Source: Mycolicibacterium stellerae (GTDB lineage: Bacteria > Actinomycetota > Actinomycetes > Mycobacteriales > Mycobacteriaceae). From it: a stretch of DNA of 64,000 nucleotides. The stretch is from the NCBI RefSeq assembly GCF_003719305.1, contig NZ_RARC01000012.1:111889-175888 (forward strand), given 5' to 3'. The notes beneath the pieces were generated by a model that saw only the letters and a program-made list of their open reading frames with translations, searched no databases and was not told the origin of the DNA. Every line of letters begins with the position of its first letter. The stretch's first letter is position 1. This document shows, in pieces, positions 33,188 to 42,078 of the stretch. The translations under genes and the position numbers were made by a program.

Positions 33188-35986
33188 CTATCCGCTGTTG
33201 CGCAACGCGGTGGCGAGGCCGCTCATGGTCAGCAGGATGCCGCGCTGAACCAGTTCGTCGTCATCGCCGGAGCGGTACCGGCGCAACAGCTCGACCTGGA
33301 GGTGGTTCAGCGGCTCCAGGTACGGGAAGCGGTTGAACACCGACCGGGCCAGGGCGGGGTTGTCGGCAAGCAGGTCGTCGTGGCCGGTGATCAACCCGTG
33401 TATCCGGATGGTGCGTTCATGCTCGTCGACGATCTTGTCGAACACCCGCATACGTAGCGCCTCGTCATCGACCAACTCCGCGTAATGCGCCGCGAGACCC
33501 ATATCCGACTTCGCAAGCACCTGAGCCATATTCGACAGCACGGTGCGGAAGAACGGCCATCGCCGGTACAGATCCTGCAGCACTTCCAGCCGACCGGCGC
33601 CCTCTGCGATCCATTCCTCGAACGCCGTCCCTGTGCCGTACCAGCCGGGCAGCATGACACGCGACTGGCTCCAGGCCAGCACCCACGGGATCGCCCGCAG
33701 ATCGGATATCGACGTGGTGGGCTTGCGCGATGTCGGCCTGCTGCCGATGTTCAGCGCGCCGATCTCACCGACGGGAGTGGACGCCTTGAAGTAGTCGACG
33801 AAACCGGGCGTCTCGTGGACCAACTCGGCGTATGCACGGTGTGCCCGCGCGGCCAAATCGTCGAGCACCTCATAGGCGGGTCCGGCCTCGTCGCCGAGCC
33901 CCTCGACGTCGAGCAGCGACGCCTCGAGCGTGGCGGCCAGCAGGGTCTCGAGGTTGCGATGGGCGATCCGCGGCTCGGCGTACTTCGCGGCGATGACCTC
34001 CCCCTGCTCGGTGATCCGGAGCGACCCCTTCACCGCACCCGGCGGCTGCGCCAAGATGGCGTCGTAGCTGGGACCACCGCCGCGGCCGACGGTGCCGCCT
34101 CGACCGTGGAAAAGCCGCAACCGGATTCCGGTCTTACGAGCGGACTCGACCAGGTCCAGCTCGGCGCGGTAGAGCGCCCAATTGGCCGCCAGGTAGCCGC
34201 CGTCCTTGTTGGAATCGGAATAGCCGAGCATGACCTCCTGGCTGTCGCCACGCGAAGCCACCAGTGCCCTGTACAGCGGAAGATCAAGGGCCGCTTCGAG
34301 AATCGACGAGCCGCGCTGCAGGTCATCGATGGTCTCGAAGAGTGGCACGATGCTGACTGGACAGTATGCAGGCCCAGCGCCGGACGCGTCGATCAGACCG
34401 CACTCCTTCAGCAGCAGCGCCGGCTCGAGCATGTCGGACACCGACTGACACATCGAGATGACGTAGTTGGGCACCGCAAGCGGGCCGAACACCTTCACGG
34501 CGCGCGCGGCGGCGATGCAGATGTCGAGTTCCTTGCGTGCCAGCTCGGAGAGCTCCGCGCCATCGCCGATCAGAGGCCGCCGTGTGCCGAGCTCGCTCAC
34601 CAGTAGCTCGACGCGGTCGGGTTCGGCCAGTGACCGGTAGTCGGGGTGGACACCGGCCCACGCCAGGAGCTCCGCGACGACCTCCTCGTGCACGTCGGAG
34701 TTCTGCCGCAGATCCAGACCGGAAAGGTGAAAACCAAACGTGCGTACGGCTTCCCGGCATCGCGCCAACCGGTCGTCGGCCAGCACCGCGCTACCGTTGG
34801 CCCGCAGCGACCCGTCGACGACGTCGAGGTCTGCCATCAGCTGCGCAGGTGTCTGGTAGGCCTCGAGCCCGAGATCCAGCTCGTGTTCCGGCTGGTCGTC
34901 GAGGATCTGTTGCGCGGTCGCGGTGAGCCTGCCGTGAATGACCCGCAGCGCGCGCCGGTACGGCTCGTCGGCACGCGCCGGTTCGTGGCACGCGTCGGCC
35001 AGCTCCGCCAATTCGTCGCTGACCTTGACCAGCCGCGCCGACATCGACAGCTCTTCCTGCAGCGCTGTGATCTCGCCGAAGTAATGCGCCAGGGCGGTGT
35101 AGGCCGCCCGAGAAGTGGCCAGCCGGACGACGTCGGCCGTGACATTCGGGTTGCCGTCCCGGTCCCCGCCGATCCACGACCCCGGCCGCAGGATCGGCTC
35201 GCCGAGCAGGTTCGCATCCGGCCAGCGGGCCTGTAGCGCTGCGCGTACCTCGGCGTTCACCCTCGGAATGACATCGAGGAACGCGGCAGGATAGTACCGC
35301 AGACCGGTTTCGATCTCGTCTTGGATCTTCAACCGGGACAACCGAATCAGCGCGGTCTGCCAGAGCGTCAGAATGTTGCGGCGCAGTTCGGTTTCGATGT
35401 CACGACCGTCCGCGGTGTGCGTTTGGGCGTGCGAGCGGAGCCGCATCAACTCGGTGATGCGGTGCTGTGTGTCGAACACCGTGCGGCGACGGGTCTCGGT
35501 GGGATGCGCGGTGATCACCGGGGAAACCAGCGCGCCGGTCAGGGTCTCGGCAACGGTCTCGGAGTCGAGGTCGGCGGTGTCGAGTTTGCGGTAGGTAGCG
35601 GACAGGCTGCTGTCCTGCGGCGGCTCGCCCGAAGCGACGTGAATGGCGCGGCGTCGCTCCCGATGGATGTCTTCTGCGACGTTGGCGAGCAACGCGAAAT
35701 GGGTGAAGGCACGGATGACGGGGATCGCACGGTGGATGTCGATGCCGTCGAACATCCCGGCGAGTTCGGCCCGGTCGATCTCCGAGCGGCGCACCCGGAA
35801 CGACTCGACGCGGGCCCGCTCGACAAGGTCGAAGACCTCTTCGCCGTTCTGCTCTCGCACCGTGTCGCCGAGGATGGTGCCGAGCAGCCGGATGTCCTCC
35901 CGCATGGGCTCGGTGGCTTCCCTGCCGACCTTGGTACGGCGCACAGAGCCGATCGGTGCCAGCGAGATATCGGGTCCGTCAGCCAT
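33188..35986 (-). CDS. ppc: Phosphoenolpyruvate carboxylase
   Basis: A 932-residue anaplerotic enzyme that adds bicarbonate to phosphoenolpyruvate to give oxaloacetate. Catalytic segments are VISPVITAHPTETRRRTV (histidine and arginines) near residue 155, FHGRGGTVGRGGGP in the C-terminal half, and SQSRVMLPGWYG. The protein ends in RNSG, the form of the conserved C-terminal active-site tail (usually QNTG). ATG 35986 is preferred over an upstream start at 36010; GATACT lies six bases before it, compatible with a leaderless transcript. M. tuberculosis is known to lack this gene, so its presence points to an environmental species. Confidence 0.95.
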   Translation of the reverse strand: MADGPDISLAPIGSVRRTKVGREATEPMREDIRLLGTILGDTVREQNGEEVFDLVERARVESFRVRRSEIDRAELAGMFDGIDIHRAIPVIRAFTHFALLANVAEDIHRERRRAIHVASGEPPQDSSLSATYRKLDTADLDSETVAETLTGALVSPVITAHPTETRRRTVFDTQHRITELMRLRSHAQTHTADGRDIETELRRNILTLWQTALIRLSRLKIQDEIETGLRYYPAAFLDVIPRVNAEVRAALQARWPDANLLGEPILRPGSWIGGDRDGNPNVTADVVRLATSRAAYTALAHYFGEITALQEELSMSARLVKVSDELAELADACHEPARADEPYRRALRVIHGRLTATAQQILDDQPEHELDLGLEAYQTPAQLMADLDVVDGSLRANGSAVLADDRLARCREAVRTFGFHLSGLDLRQNSDVHEEVVAELLAWAGVHPDYRSLAEPDRVELLVSELGTRRPLIGDGAELSELARKELDICIAAARAVKVFGPLAVPNYVISMCQSVSDMLEPALLLKECGLIDASGAGPAYCPVSIVPLFETIDDLQRGSSILEAALDLPLYRALVASRGDSQEVMLGYSDSNKDGGYLAANWALYRAELDLVESARKTGIRLRLFHGRGGTVGRGGGPSYDAILAQPPGAVKGSLRITEQGEVIAAKYAEPRIAHRNLETLLAATLEASLLDVEGLGDEAGPAYEVLDDLAARAHRAYAELVHETPGFVDYFKASTPVGEIGALNIGSRPTSRKPTTSISDLRAIPWVLAWSQSRVMLPGWYGTGTAFEEWIAEGAGRLEVLQDLYRRWPFFRTVLSNMAQVLAKSDMGLAAHYAELVDDEALRMRVFDKIVDEHERTIRIHGLITGHDDLLADNPALARSVFNRFPYLEPLNHLQVELLRRYRSGDDDELVQRGILLTMSGLATALRNSG

Positions 35987-36038
35987 CACCCAAGTATCGG
36001 CGACCGACACGCAGCCCGCAGGACGGGACCGGCTTCGG

Positions 36039-36704
36039 TCAGATCGCAGCCATCACGATCGTGAGGAGAATCACCAGGAACAGGAGCGCGAACGGAATCG
36101 CCACTACCGCAAGGGTGATGCCGACGCCGTTGTACTTCTGTGGACCGACGCCGAGCGAGCCGGCGCTGAACGCCCACATCGGCGCCTTGTACTCGAGTTC
36201 GGCCACCTGACCCGGGCGCACATCGACCGTCACGTCAGCCGGCCCCAGCTTCGGCGGCAGAAAGTACGGCACGTGCACGTGTACGTGGTGCTGACCGGGC
36301 CGGGCGGGCAGATGTGTACGACCCCAGCCCGAGACCGGCGTCTCCTGGCCGTCGACGGCGATCTTCGGCTTCACGAAGAACAGCACCCAAGCCAGCGGAA
36401 AGAACTGGGTGTTCACCACGATGCCGTCGCCGCCCTGGCGGTAGGGCATCGGCTGCTGCCCGGGCTGCTGGGGCGCGGGGGGTCGGCCGTACTGCGGAGG
36501 TTGGTAATGGTGCTGCGGCGGCGGAGGCGCCGGCTGGCCGCGATATTGCTGCGGCGGCGGTGGCGGCGGCTGACCGCGGTACGGCTGCTGCGGCGGTGGC
36601 GGCGGCGGCCGGTAGTGCGCAGGCGGCTGCGACGGCGGAGGTGGTGGATATCGATGTGGCGGCGGCTGGTTATGCCGATGCGGCGGCCCCTGCGGAGTGT
36701 TCAT
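36039..36704 (-). CDS. Proline-rich membrane-anchored protein
   Basis: A 221-residue protein of unknown function. Residues 1-90 are low-complexity Pro/Gln/Tyr/His (PPPPPQQPYRGQ repeats). A globular section follows with VNTQFFPLAWVLFFVKPKIAVDGQ, GRTHLPARPGQHHVHVHVPY and VTVDVRPGQVAELEYKAP, which is the beta-rich pattern I associate with small mycobacterial envelope proteins. One membrane helix (about 197-218: GITLAVVAIPFALLFLVILL) ends the chain. The proline-rich part is therefore probably cytoplasmic or peripheral. GAGAGG stands before ATG 36704. Function unknown. Confidence 0.75.
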   Translation of the reverse strand: MNTPQGPPHRHNQPPPHRYPPPPPSQPPAHYRPPPPPPQQPYRGQPPPPPPQQYRGQPAPPPPQHHYQPPQYGRPPAPQQPGQQPMPYRQGGDGIVVNTQFFPLAWVLFFVKPKIAVDGQETPVSGWGRTHLPARPGQHHVHVHVPYFLPPKLGPADVTVDVRPGQVAELEYKAPMWAFSAGSLGVGPQKYNGVGITLAVVAIPFALLFLVILLTIVMAAI

Positions 36705-36798
36705 ACGGCCTCTCGTGTCACGTGCCCGAGATGGGCGATACGCAACTGAATCACACAAGCTGCCGTGCCGCTTGATGTGCGGCGATTGGGGAAAGTTG

Positions 36799-37035
36799 CT
36801 AGGCGCCGTACTTGATCTGCAGCGCCACGCCGATGATGCAGACGACCCAGATGCCCGTGACGAACAGAGTCAACCGGTCGAGGTTCTTCTCCACTACCGT
36901 CGACCCAGACAAGCTGGACTGAACGCCGCCGCCGAACAGGGTGGACAGGCCGCCACCCTTGGCGCGGTGCAGCAGCACGAGAATGATCACCAGGACACTG
37001 GTGACCACCAGCGTGATCTGAAGGCCCAATTCCAT
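36799..37035 (-). CDS. secG: SecG subunit of the protein translocase
   Basis: A 78-residue protein with two membrane helices (LGLQITLVVTSVLVIILVLLH and LTLFVTGIWVVCIIGVAL) joined by a glycine-rich loop KGGGLSTLFGGG. This is the hallmark of SecG, which assists SecYEG-SecA translocation. It follows tpiA, as at Rv1440. The gap to tpiA is 75 bases. Confidence 0.95.
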   Translation of the reverse strand: MELGLQITLVVTSVLVIILVLLHRAKGGGLSTLFGGGVQSSLSGSTVVEKNLDRLTLFVTGIWVVCIIGVALQIKYGA

Positions 37036-37110
37036 GGCCGCCAGGCTACAGGCCGAGCCTGATCAGGCGCGAATCGCCTCGCCACCATCGCGGCGGCGGC
37101 CGCCAATTTC

Positions 37111-37896
37111 CTAAGGAAGCGGCCCGCCAGCGGCGATGGCGGAAAGCGTCGCGAACTGCTCGCCGTCGAGCGACGCGCCCCCGACCAGCGCGCCGTCGAC
37201 GTCCTCCTGGGCCACGATCTCGCCCACGTTCTTGGCGTTCACCGATCCGCCGTACAGCACCCGGATGCCAGCCGCCAGTTCCGGGCTGGCCAGCTTGCCG
37301 AGTTCGTCGCGGATCGCCTTGCAGACCTCCTGCGCGTCGGCCGCGCTGGCAACCCGGCCGGTACCGATCGCCCACACCGGTTCGTAGGCGATGACGGCCG
37401 CACCGATCTGTTCGGCCGACAACCCGGCCAGGGAACCGCGCAGCATCTCGACGTTGTGCTCGACGTGGTTGCCCGCCTCACGGACCTCGAGCTGCTCGCC
37501 GATGCAGATGATCGGGGTCAGGTCGTGCTTGAACGCCGCGGCGGCCTTCGCGGCGACGACCGCGTCGTCCTCTGCGTGATATGTGCGCCGCTCGGAGTGC
37601 CCGACGACGGCGTATGTGCAGCCCAGCTTGGCGAGGAAAGCACCGCTGATGTCGCCGGTGTAGGCGCCGGAATCGTGCGGGGAGAGATCCTGCGCGCCGT
37701 AGGTGAGCCGCAGCTTGTCGCCGTCGACCAGGGTCTGCACGCTGCGCAGGTCGGTGAACGGAGGGATCACCGCGACGTCGACCTTGTCGAAATACTTGTC
37801 CGGAAGCGAAAAGGCGATCTTCTGCACCAGCGCGATCGCTTCGAAATGGTTGAGGTTCATCTTCCAGTTGCCTGCGATCAGCGGTTTGCGGCTCAC
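37111..37896 (-). CDS. tpiA: Triosephosphate isomerase
   Basis: A 261-residue TIM-barrel enzyme that interconverts dihydroxyacetone phosphate and glyceraldehyde 3-phosphate. Catalytic lysine in IAGNWKMN, histidine in VVGHSERR, glutamate in AYEPVWAIGTG, and the phosphate-binding end in LYGGSVNAKN and GALVGGASL. GTG 37896 is preceded by AAGGGGAC. It lies 19 bases after pgk, in a gap-pgk-tpiA-secG run. Confidence 0.96.
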   Translation of the reverse strand: MSRKPLIAGNWKMNLNHFEAIALVQKIAFSLPDKYFDKVDVAVIPPFTDLRSVQTLVDGDKLRLTYGAQDLSPHDSGAYTGDISGAFLAKLGCTYAVVGHSERRTYHAEDDAVVAAKAAAAFKHDLTPIICIGEQLEVREAGNHVEHNVEMLRGSLAGLSAEQIGAAVIAYEPVWAIGTGRVASAADAQEVCKAIRDELGKLASPELAAGIRVLYGGSVNAKNVGEIVAQEDVDGALVGGASLDGEQFATLSAIAAGGPLP

Positions 37897-37915
37897 AACG
37901 TCCCCTTCAGGAGGC

Positions 37916-39145
37916 TCACGAGTTTCCCAGCACTTCGATGCCGGGCAGCGTCTTGCCCTCAAGGTATTCCAGTGAAGCCCCGCCGCCGGTGGAAATGTGG
38001 GAGAAGCCGTCGTCAGGAAGGCCGAGCTGACGCACCGCAGCCGCCGAGTCGCCGCCGCCGACGACGCTGAACGCGCCCTTCGCGGTGGCGCCGACGATCG
38101 CCTCGGCGACGCCCTTGGTGCCGTCGGCGAACGCGGGGAACTCGAACACGCCCATCGGGCCGTTCCAGAAGATGGTCTTGGCGTTCGACAGCAGGTTGGT
38201 GAACCGCTTCACCGAGCCCGGCCCGATGTCCAGGCCCATCTTGCCTTCTGGGATCTGGTCGGCGGGCACCCGCTCCGGCGGGGAATCCGCCGCGAACTTC
38301 TCGGCCACCACGATGTCGACGGGCAGATGGATCACGTCGCCGTAGGTGTCCAGAAGCTTCCTGCAGGTGTCGATCATGCTCTCTTCGAGCAGCGAGGTGC
38401 CGACCGAAACACCCTGTGAGGCCAGGAAAGTGAAGCACATTCCGCCGCCGATGACGAGGCTGTCGGCCTTCTCCGCGAGCGACTCGATGACCGCAAGCTT
38501 GTCGGAGACCTTTGAGCCGCCAAGCACCACCGCATAGGGTCGCTCGGTCGAGCTGGTCAGCTGCTCGAGCACCTTGATCTCGGCGGCCACCAGCGTGCCC
38601 GCGTAATGCGGCAACAGGGTCGCGACGTCGTAGACCGACGCCTGCTTGCGGTGCACCACACCGAAGCCATCGGAGACGAACGCCCCCGGCGTTCCGTCAG
38701 GCGCGGCGACGAGTTCGGCCAGCTGCCCGGCCAGCGCCAGCCGCTCGTTGTCGTCCTTGCTCGTCTCGCGCGGGTCGAAGCGGATGTTCTCCAGCAGCAG
38801 GATGTCACCGTCGGTCAGCCCTTCGGCGCGGGCCAGCGCATCGGAACCCACCACATCTGTGGCGAGTTGGACGTGACGGCCCAGCTGCTCGCCCAGCGCC
38901 TTGGCGACGGGGGCCAGCGAGAACTTCGGGTCAGGGCCGTCCTTGGGCCTGCCGAGGTGGGCAGTGACGACGACCTTCGCGCCCGCGTCCGACAGCGCCT
39001 TGAGCGTGGGCACCGACGCGATGATCCGGCCGGGGTCGGTGATGTTGCGGTCGTCGTCGAGCGGGACGTTGAGGTCGGAGCGAACCAGCACGCCCCGACC
39101 CGAAACCCCTTCTGCGAGTAGGTCGTCGAGCGTCTTGACAGCCAT
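37916..39145 (-). CDS. pgk: Phosphoglycerate kinase
   Basis: A 409-residue two-domain kinase that makes ATP from 1,3-bisphosphoglycerate. Seen are VLVRSDLNVPLDDDRNITD near the start, the substrate histidine and arginine in TAHLGRPK, AVVLGGSKVSDKL, and the nucleotide-binding GGGDSAAAVRQLG close to the end. ATG 39145 lies 35 bases after gap. It is part of the glycolytic operon. Confidence 0.96.
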   Translation of the reverse strand: MAVKTLDDLLAEGVSGRGVLVRSDLNVPLDDDRNITDPGRIIASVPTLKALSDAGAKVVVTAHLGRPKDGPDPKFSLAPVAKALGEQLGRHVQLATDVVGSDALARAEGLTDGDILLLENIRFDPRETSKDDNERLALAGQLAELVAAPDGTPGAFVSDGFGVVHRKQASVYDVATLLPHYAGTLVAAEIKVLEQLTSSTERPYAVVLGGSKVSDKLAVIESLAEKADSLVIGGGMCFTFLASQGVSVGTSLLEESMIDTCRKLLDTYGDVIHLPVDIVVAEKFAADSPPERVPADQIPEGKMGLDIGPGSVKRFTNLLSNAKTIFWNGPMGVFEFPAFADGTKGVAEAIVGATAKGAFSVVGGGDSAAAVRQLGLPDDGFSHISTGGGASLEYLEGKTLPGIEVLGNS

Positions 39146-39180
39146 CGGCTGAATTATCCTCCCGTCGCTTCGCTCGCCCC

Positions 39181-40203
39181 TCAGAGCGACTTGCCGACCA
39201 GCGCGACCAGGTCCACGATCCGGTTGGAGTAACCCCACTCATTGTCGTACCAGGAAACAACCTTGGCCTGGTTGTCGATCACCTTGGTCAGGCCCGAGTC
39301 GAAGATCGAGCTGTGCGGGTCGGTGACGATGTCGCTCGACACGATCGGCGCGTCGTAGTACTTCAGGATGCCCTTCAACGGGCCGTCCGCGGCCGCCTTC
39401 ATCGCGGCGTTGATCACGTCGGCGCTCGCGGCCTTGGAGAGCTCGACGGTCAGGTCCGTGCACGATCCCGTTGGGATCGGCACCCGCAGCGCGTAGCCGT
39501 CGAGCTTGCCCTTCAGCTCGGGCAGCACGAGGCCGATCGCCTTGGCCGCGCCGGTGGAGGTCGGCACGATGTTCAGCGCGGCGGCGCGGGCGCGACGCAG
39601 ATCCTTGTGCGGGCCGTCCTGCAGGTTCTGGTCCTGCGTGTAGGCGTGGATGGTCGTCATCAGGCCCTTGACGATGCCGAACTCGTCGTTGAGCACCTTG
39701 GCCAGCGGGCCGAGGCAGTTCGTCGTGCACGACGCGTTGGAGATGATGTTCTGGCTGCCGTCGTACTTGTCGTCGTTGACGCCGAGCACGATGGTGATGT
39801 CCTCATCGGTGGCCGGTGCGGAGATGATCACCTTCTTGGCGCCCGCGTCGAGGTGGCCCTTTGCCTTGGCGGCGTTGGTGAAGATGCCGGTCGACTCGAC
39901 GACGACGTCGACGCCGAGGTCGCCCCACGGGAGCGCCGACGGGCCTTCCTTGACCTCGAGAGCCTTGATCTTGGTGCTGCCGACGACGATCGTGTCCTCG
40001 CCCTCAAGGCTGACTTCCTCCGGGAGGCGGCCCAGGATCGAGTCGAACTTGAGCAGGTGCGCCAGGCTGGCGTTGTCGGTCAGGTCGTTGACCGCGATGA
40101 TCTCGATGTCGGTGCTCTTGCCCTCGGCCTTCTGCGCCGCCAGGGCCCGGTAGAAGTTGCGTCCGATGCGGCCGAAGCCGTTAACGCCAACCCGGATGGT
40201 CAC
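39181..40203 (-). CDS. gap: Glyceraldehyde-3-phosphate dehydrogenase
   Basis: A 340-residue NAD-dependent enzyme of glycolysis. The N-terminal Rossmann motif is VNGFGRIGRNFYRAL, the catalytic cysteine is C159 in SNASCTTNCLGP, and C-terminal YDNEWGYSNRIVDL is conserved. An Asp in AVNDLTD at the end of the second strand favours NAD over NADP. GTG start at 40203 with GGGAGA upstream. It is first in the leftward gap-pgk-tpiA-secG set, which matches Rv1436-Rv1440. Confidence 0.97.
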   Translation of the reverse strand: MTIRVGVNGFGRIGRNFYRALAAQKAEGKSTDIEIIAVNDLTDNASLAHLLKFDSILGRLPEEVSLEGEDTIVVGSTKIKALEVKEGPSALPWGDLGVDVVVESTGIFTNAAKAKGHLDAGAKKVIISAPATDEDITIVLGVNDDKYDGSQNIISNASCTTNCLGPLAKVLNDEFGIVKGLMTTIHAYTQDQNLQDGPHKDLRRARAAALNIVPTSTGAAKAIGLVLPELKGKLDGYALRVPIPTGSCTDLTVELSKAASADVINAAMKAAADGPLKGILKYYDAPIVSSDIVTDPHSSIFDSGLTKVIDNQAKVVSWYDNEWGYSNRIVDLVALVGKSL

Positions 40204-40275
40204 TTGTGTCTCCCTTTTTTGCCTCGATGCTCACCGGCCAGCGTAGTGGTGTGAGTGTCATCACGCGAAGGCTGG

Positions 40276-40989
40276 TCAGAGCATTCCGAGGCTTTGGTCG
40301 GTGTACGGGTTGCCCAGCCATTTCCGCCGGATTCGCTGCAGGGTGCCGTCCTCTTCGAGCTCGGCCTGCGCAACGGTGATCCTGGCGAGGAGCTTCTGGT
40401 CGCCTGCGCTCACCGCGACGGCGATGTTCTCGGTGGAAAGCCCGCGCTGCACGACCTCGACGTCGGCGATCGGCTTGACGAGCTCGGTGAGCACCGGCGC
40501 GAGCTTCATGAACGCGTCGCAGCCGCCGGTGCTGAGGTCATCGAGCGCGGTGCGGATGGCGCCGTAGTCATAGACCCTGACCCGGGCGGCCCTGCCGTCG
40601 GCGACGAGCCTCTCGGCGATCGGCCCGCTGGTGTTGCCCTGCTGCACGCCGATCGTCAGACCCCCGAGATCGTCGACGGACCGCACGTTGGGCAGGCGGC
40701 GGGTGTCGACGGCCAGCGACTGGCCCGAAATCAGGTAGGGCGGCACGAAGTCCGCCTTCTTCTCCCGCTCCGGCGTGACCGTGGTGCCCGCGGCGACACA
40801 GTCGAAGTCCTTGGCGGTCAACACGTCGAAGATGCCGTTGAAGTCCGCTCCTTCATAGGGAACGAACTCGACGCGCATGTCGAGTTTGTCGGCGACCGCG
40901 GTCATCAGGTCGATGTCCAGTCCGCCGTCGTCGGCCATGCCGTTGAACGGCGGGTCCGGATAGGCCGCCCCGACCCTCAGCGTCTGCAT
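40276..40989 (-). CDS. Family 3 solute-binding protein without a signal peptide
   Basis: A 237-residue periplasmic-binding-protein type II fold. It begins almost directly with the mature domain: TLRVGAAYPDPPFN, then GGLDIDLMTAVADKL and CVAAGTTVTPEREKKADFVPPYL, as in amino-acid binding proteins (SBP_bac_3). No export signal or lipobox precedes it even if the frame is extended to 41025. No permease or ATPase is adjacent. It may be a cytosolic ligand-binding or sensor protein. The ligand is unknown. Confidence 0.8.
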   Translation of the reverse strand: MQTLRVGAAYPDPPFNGMADDGGLDIDLMTAVADKLDMRVEFVPYEGADFNGIFDVLTAKDFDCVAAGTTVTPEREKKADFVPPYLISGQSLAVDTRRLPNVRSVDDLGGLTIGVQQGNTSGPIAERLVADGRAARVRVYDYGAIRTALDDLSTGGCDAFMKLAPVLTELVKPIADVEVVQRGLSTENIAVAVSAGDQKLLARITVAQAELEEDGTLQRIRRKWLGNPYTDQSLGML

Positions 40990-41100
40990 GCGCTCACGGT
41001 AGTGGCGGGCACGCTCGGCAAACAAAGACCCAGAAGATTGCGCCGATGGTCGTGCCGGGCGGAAAGTGCGACCGTCAGCGCAAAAACGAGCGGAAAGAAA

Positions 41101-42078
41101 TCAGGCGTCGTCGAGCAGATCCGGGGTGACGGCCGACTCGGTGTCGGGAATGCCGTCGTGCTTGGCCTTTCGATCAGCCATCGACAGCAGTCGCCGAATG
41201 CGGCCTGCGACAGCATCTTTCGTCATCACCGGGTCAGCCAACCTGCCGAGTTCCTCCAGCGACGCCTGGCGGTGTTCGACGCGGAGTTTGCCCGCAGCCG
41301 CAAGGTGATCGGGAACGCTGTCACCGAGGATCTCCAGCGCCCGCTCGACCCGCGCAGCCGCCGCCACCGCAGCCCTCGCCGAGCGCCGCAGGTTCGCATC
41401 GTCGAAGTTGGCCAGCCGGTTGGCTGTTGCCCGCACCTCACGCCGCATCCTGCGTTCTTCCCACGTCAGCCTGGTGTCCTGGGCGCCCATCCGGGTCAGC
41501 AACGCGCCGATCGCTTCCCCGTCGCGCACGACGACGCGATCTGCGCCACGCACCTCGCGTGCCTTCGCGCTGACGCCGAGCCGTCGCGCCGCGCCAACCA
41601 GTGCCAGCGCCGCCTCCGGGCCCGGACAGCTGACCTCGAGCGCGGACGACCGACCGGGCTCCGTCAGCGAGCCGTGCGCCAGGAAGGCGCCGCGCCAGGC
41701 GGCCTCCGCATCGGCCACGCTGCCGCCGACGACCTGTGCGGGCAATCCGCGCACCGGGCGACCACGAAGATCGAGCAGGCCGGTCTGGCGGGCCAGCGCC
41801 TCACCGTCCTTGGCGACCCGCACCACATACCGGGTGCTCTTGCGAATTCCACTGGCGGACAACACATGAACGACGGCGTTGTAGCCGTACAGATCGAAGA
41901 TGTCCTTGCGAAGGCGGCGCGCGATGATGCCGAGATCCACTTCGGCTTCGACCACCACACGGCCCGACACGATGTGCAGACCGCCTGCGAACCGCAGCAA
42001 CGAGGCCACCTCAGCACGGCGCGCACTGACCGAATTGACGACAAGCCGGCTCAACTCGTCCTTGACCTCGGCTGTCAT
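41101..42078 (-). CDS. whiA: WhiA DNA-binding protein
   Basis: A 325-residue regulator made of a degenerate LAGLIDADG homing-endonuclease domain (about residues 1-200, with AFLAHGSLTEPGRS) and a C-terminal helix-turn-helix (about 255-315: ASLEELGRLADPVMTKDAVAGRIRRL). In streptomycetes it activates division genes; in mycobacteria its role is less clear. ATG 42078 gives the common MTAEVKDELSR start; a GTG two codons earlier exists. Its start overlaps the cuvA stop by four bases. It belongs to the uvrC-rapZ-cuvA-whiA operon. Confidence 0.94.
   Translation of the reverse strand: MTAEVKDELSRLVVNSVSARRAEVASLLRFAGGLHIVSGRVVVEAEVDLGIIARRLRKDIFDLYGYNAVVHVLSASGIRKSTRYVVRVAKDGEALARQTGLLDLRGRPVRGLPAQVVGGSVADAEAAWRGAFLAHGSLTEPGRSSALEVSCPGPEAALALVGAARRLGVSAKAREVRGADRVVVRDGEAIGALLTRMGAQDTRLTWEERRMRREVRATANRLANFDDANLRRSARAAVAAAARVERALEILGDSVPDHLAAAGKLRVEHRQASLEELGRLADPVMTKDAVAGRIRRLLSMADRKAKHDGIPDTESAVTPDLLDDA

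Noticed and set aside
36430..36680. Tandem repeat DNA in the proline-rich gene as a possible repeat element
   Set aside because: The repetition (GGCGGCGG-type) follows from low-complexity Pro/Gln codons in an ordinary reading frame; no separate element is needed.
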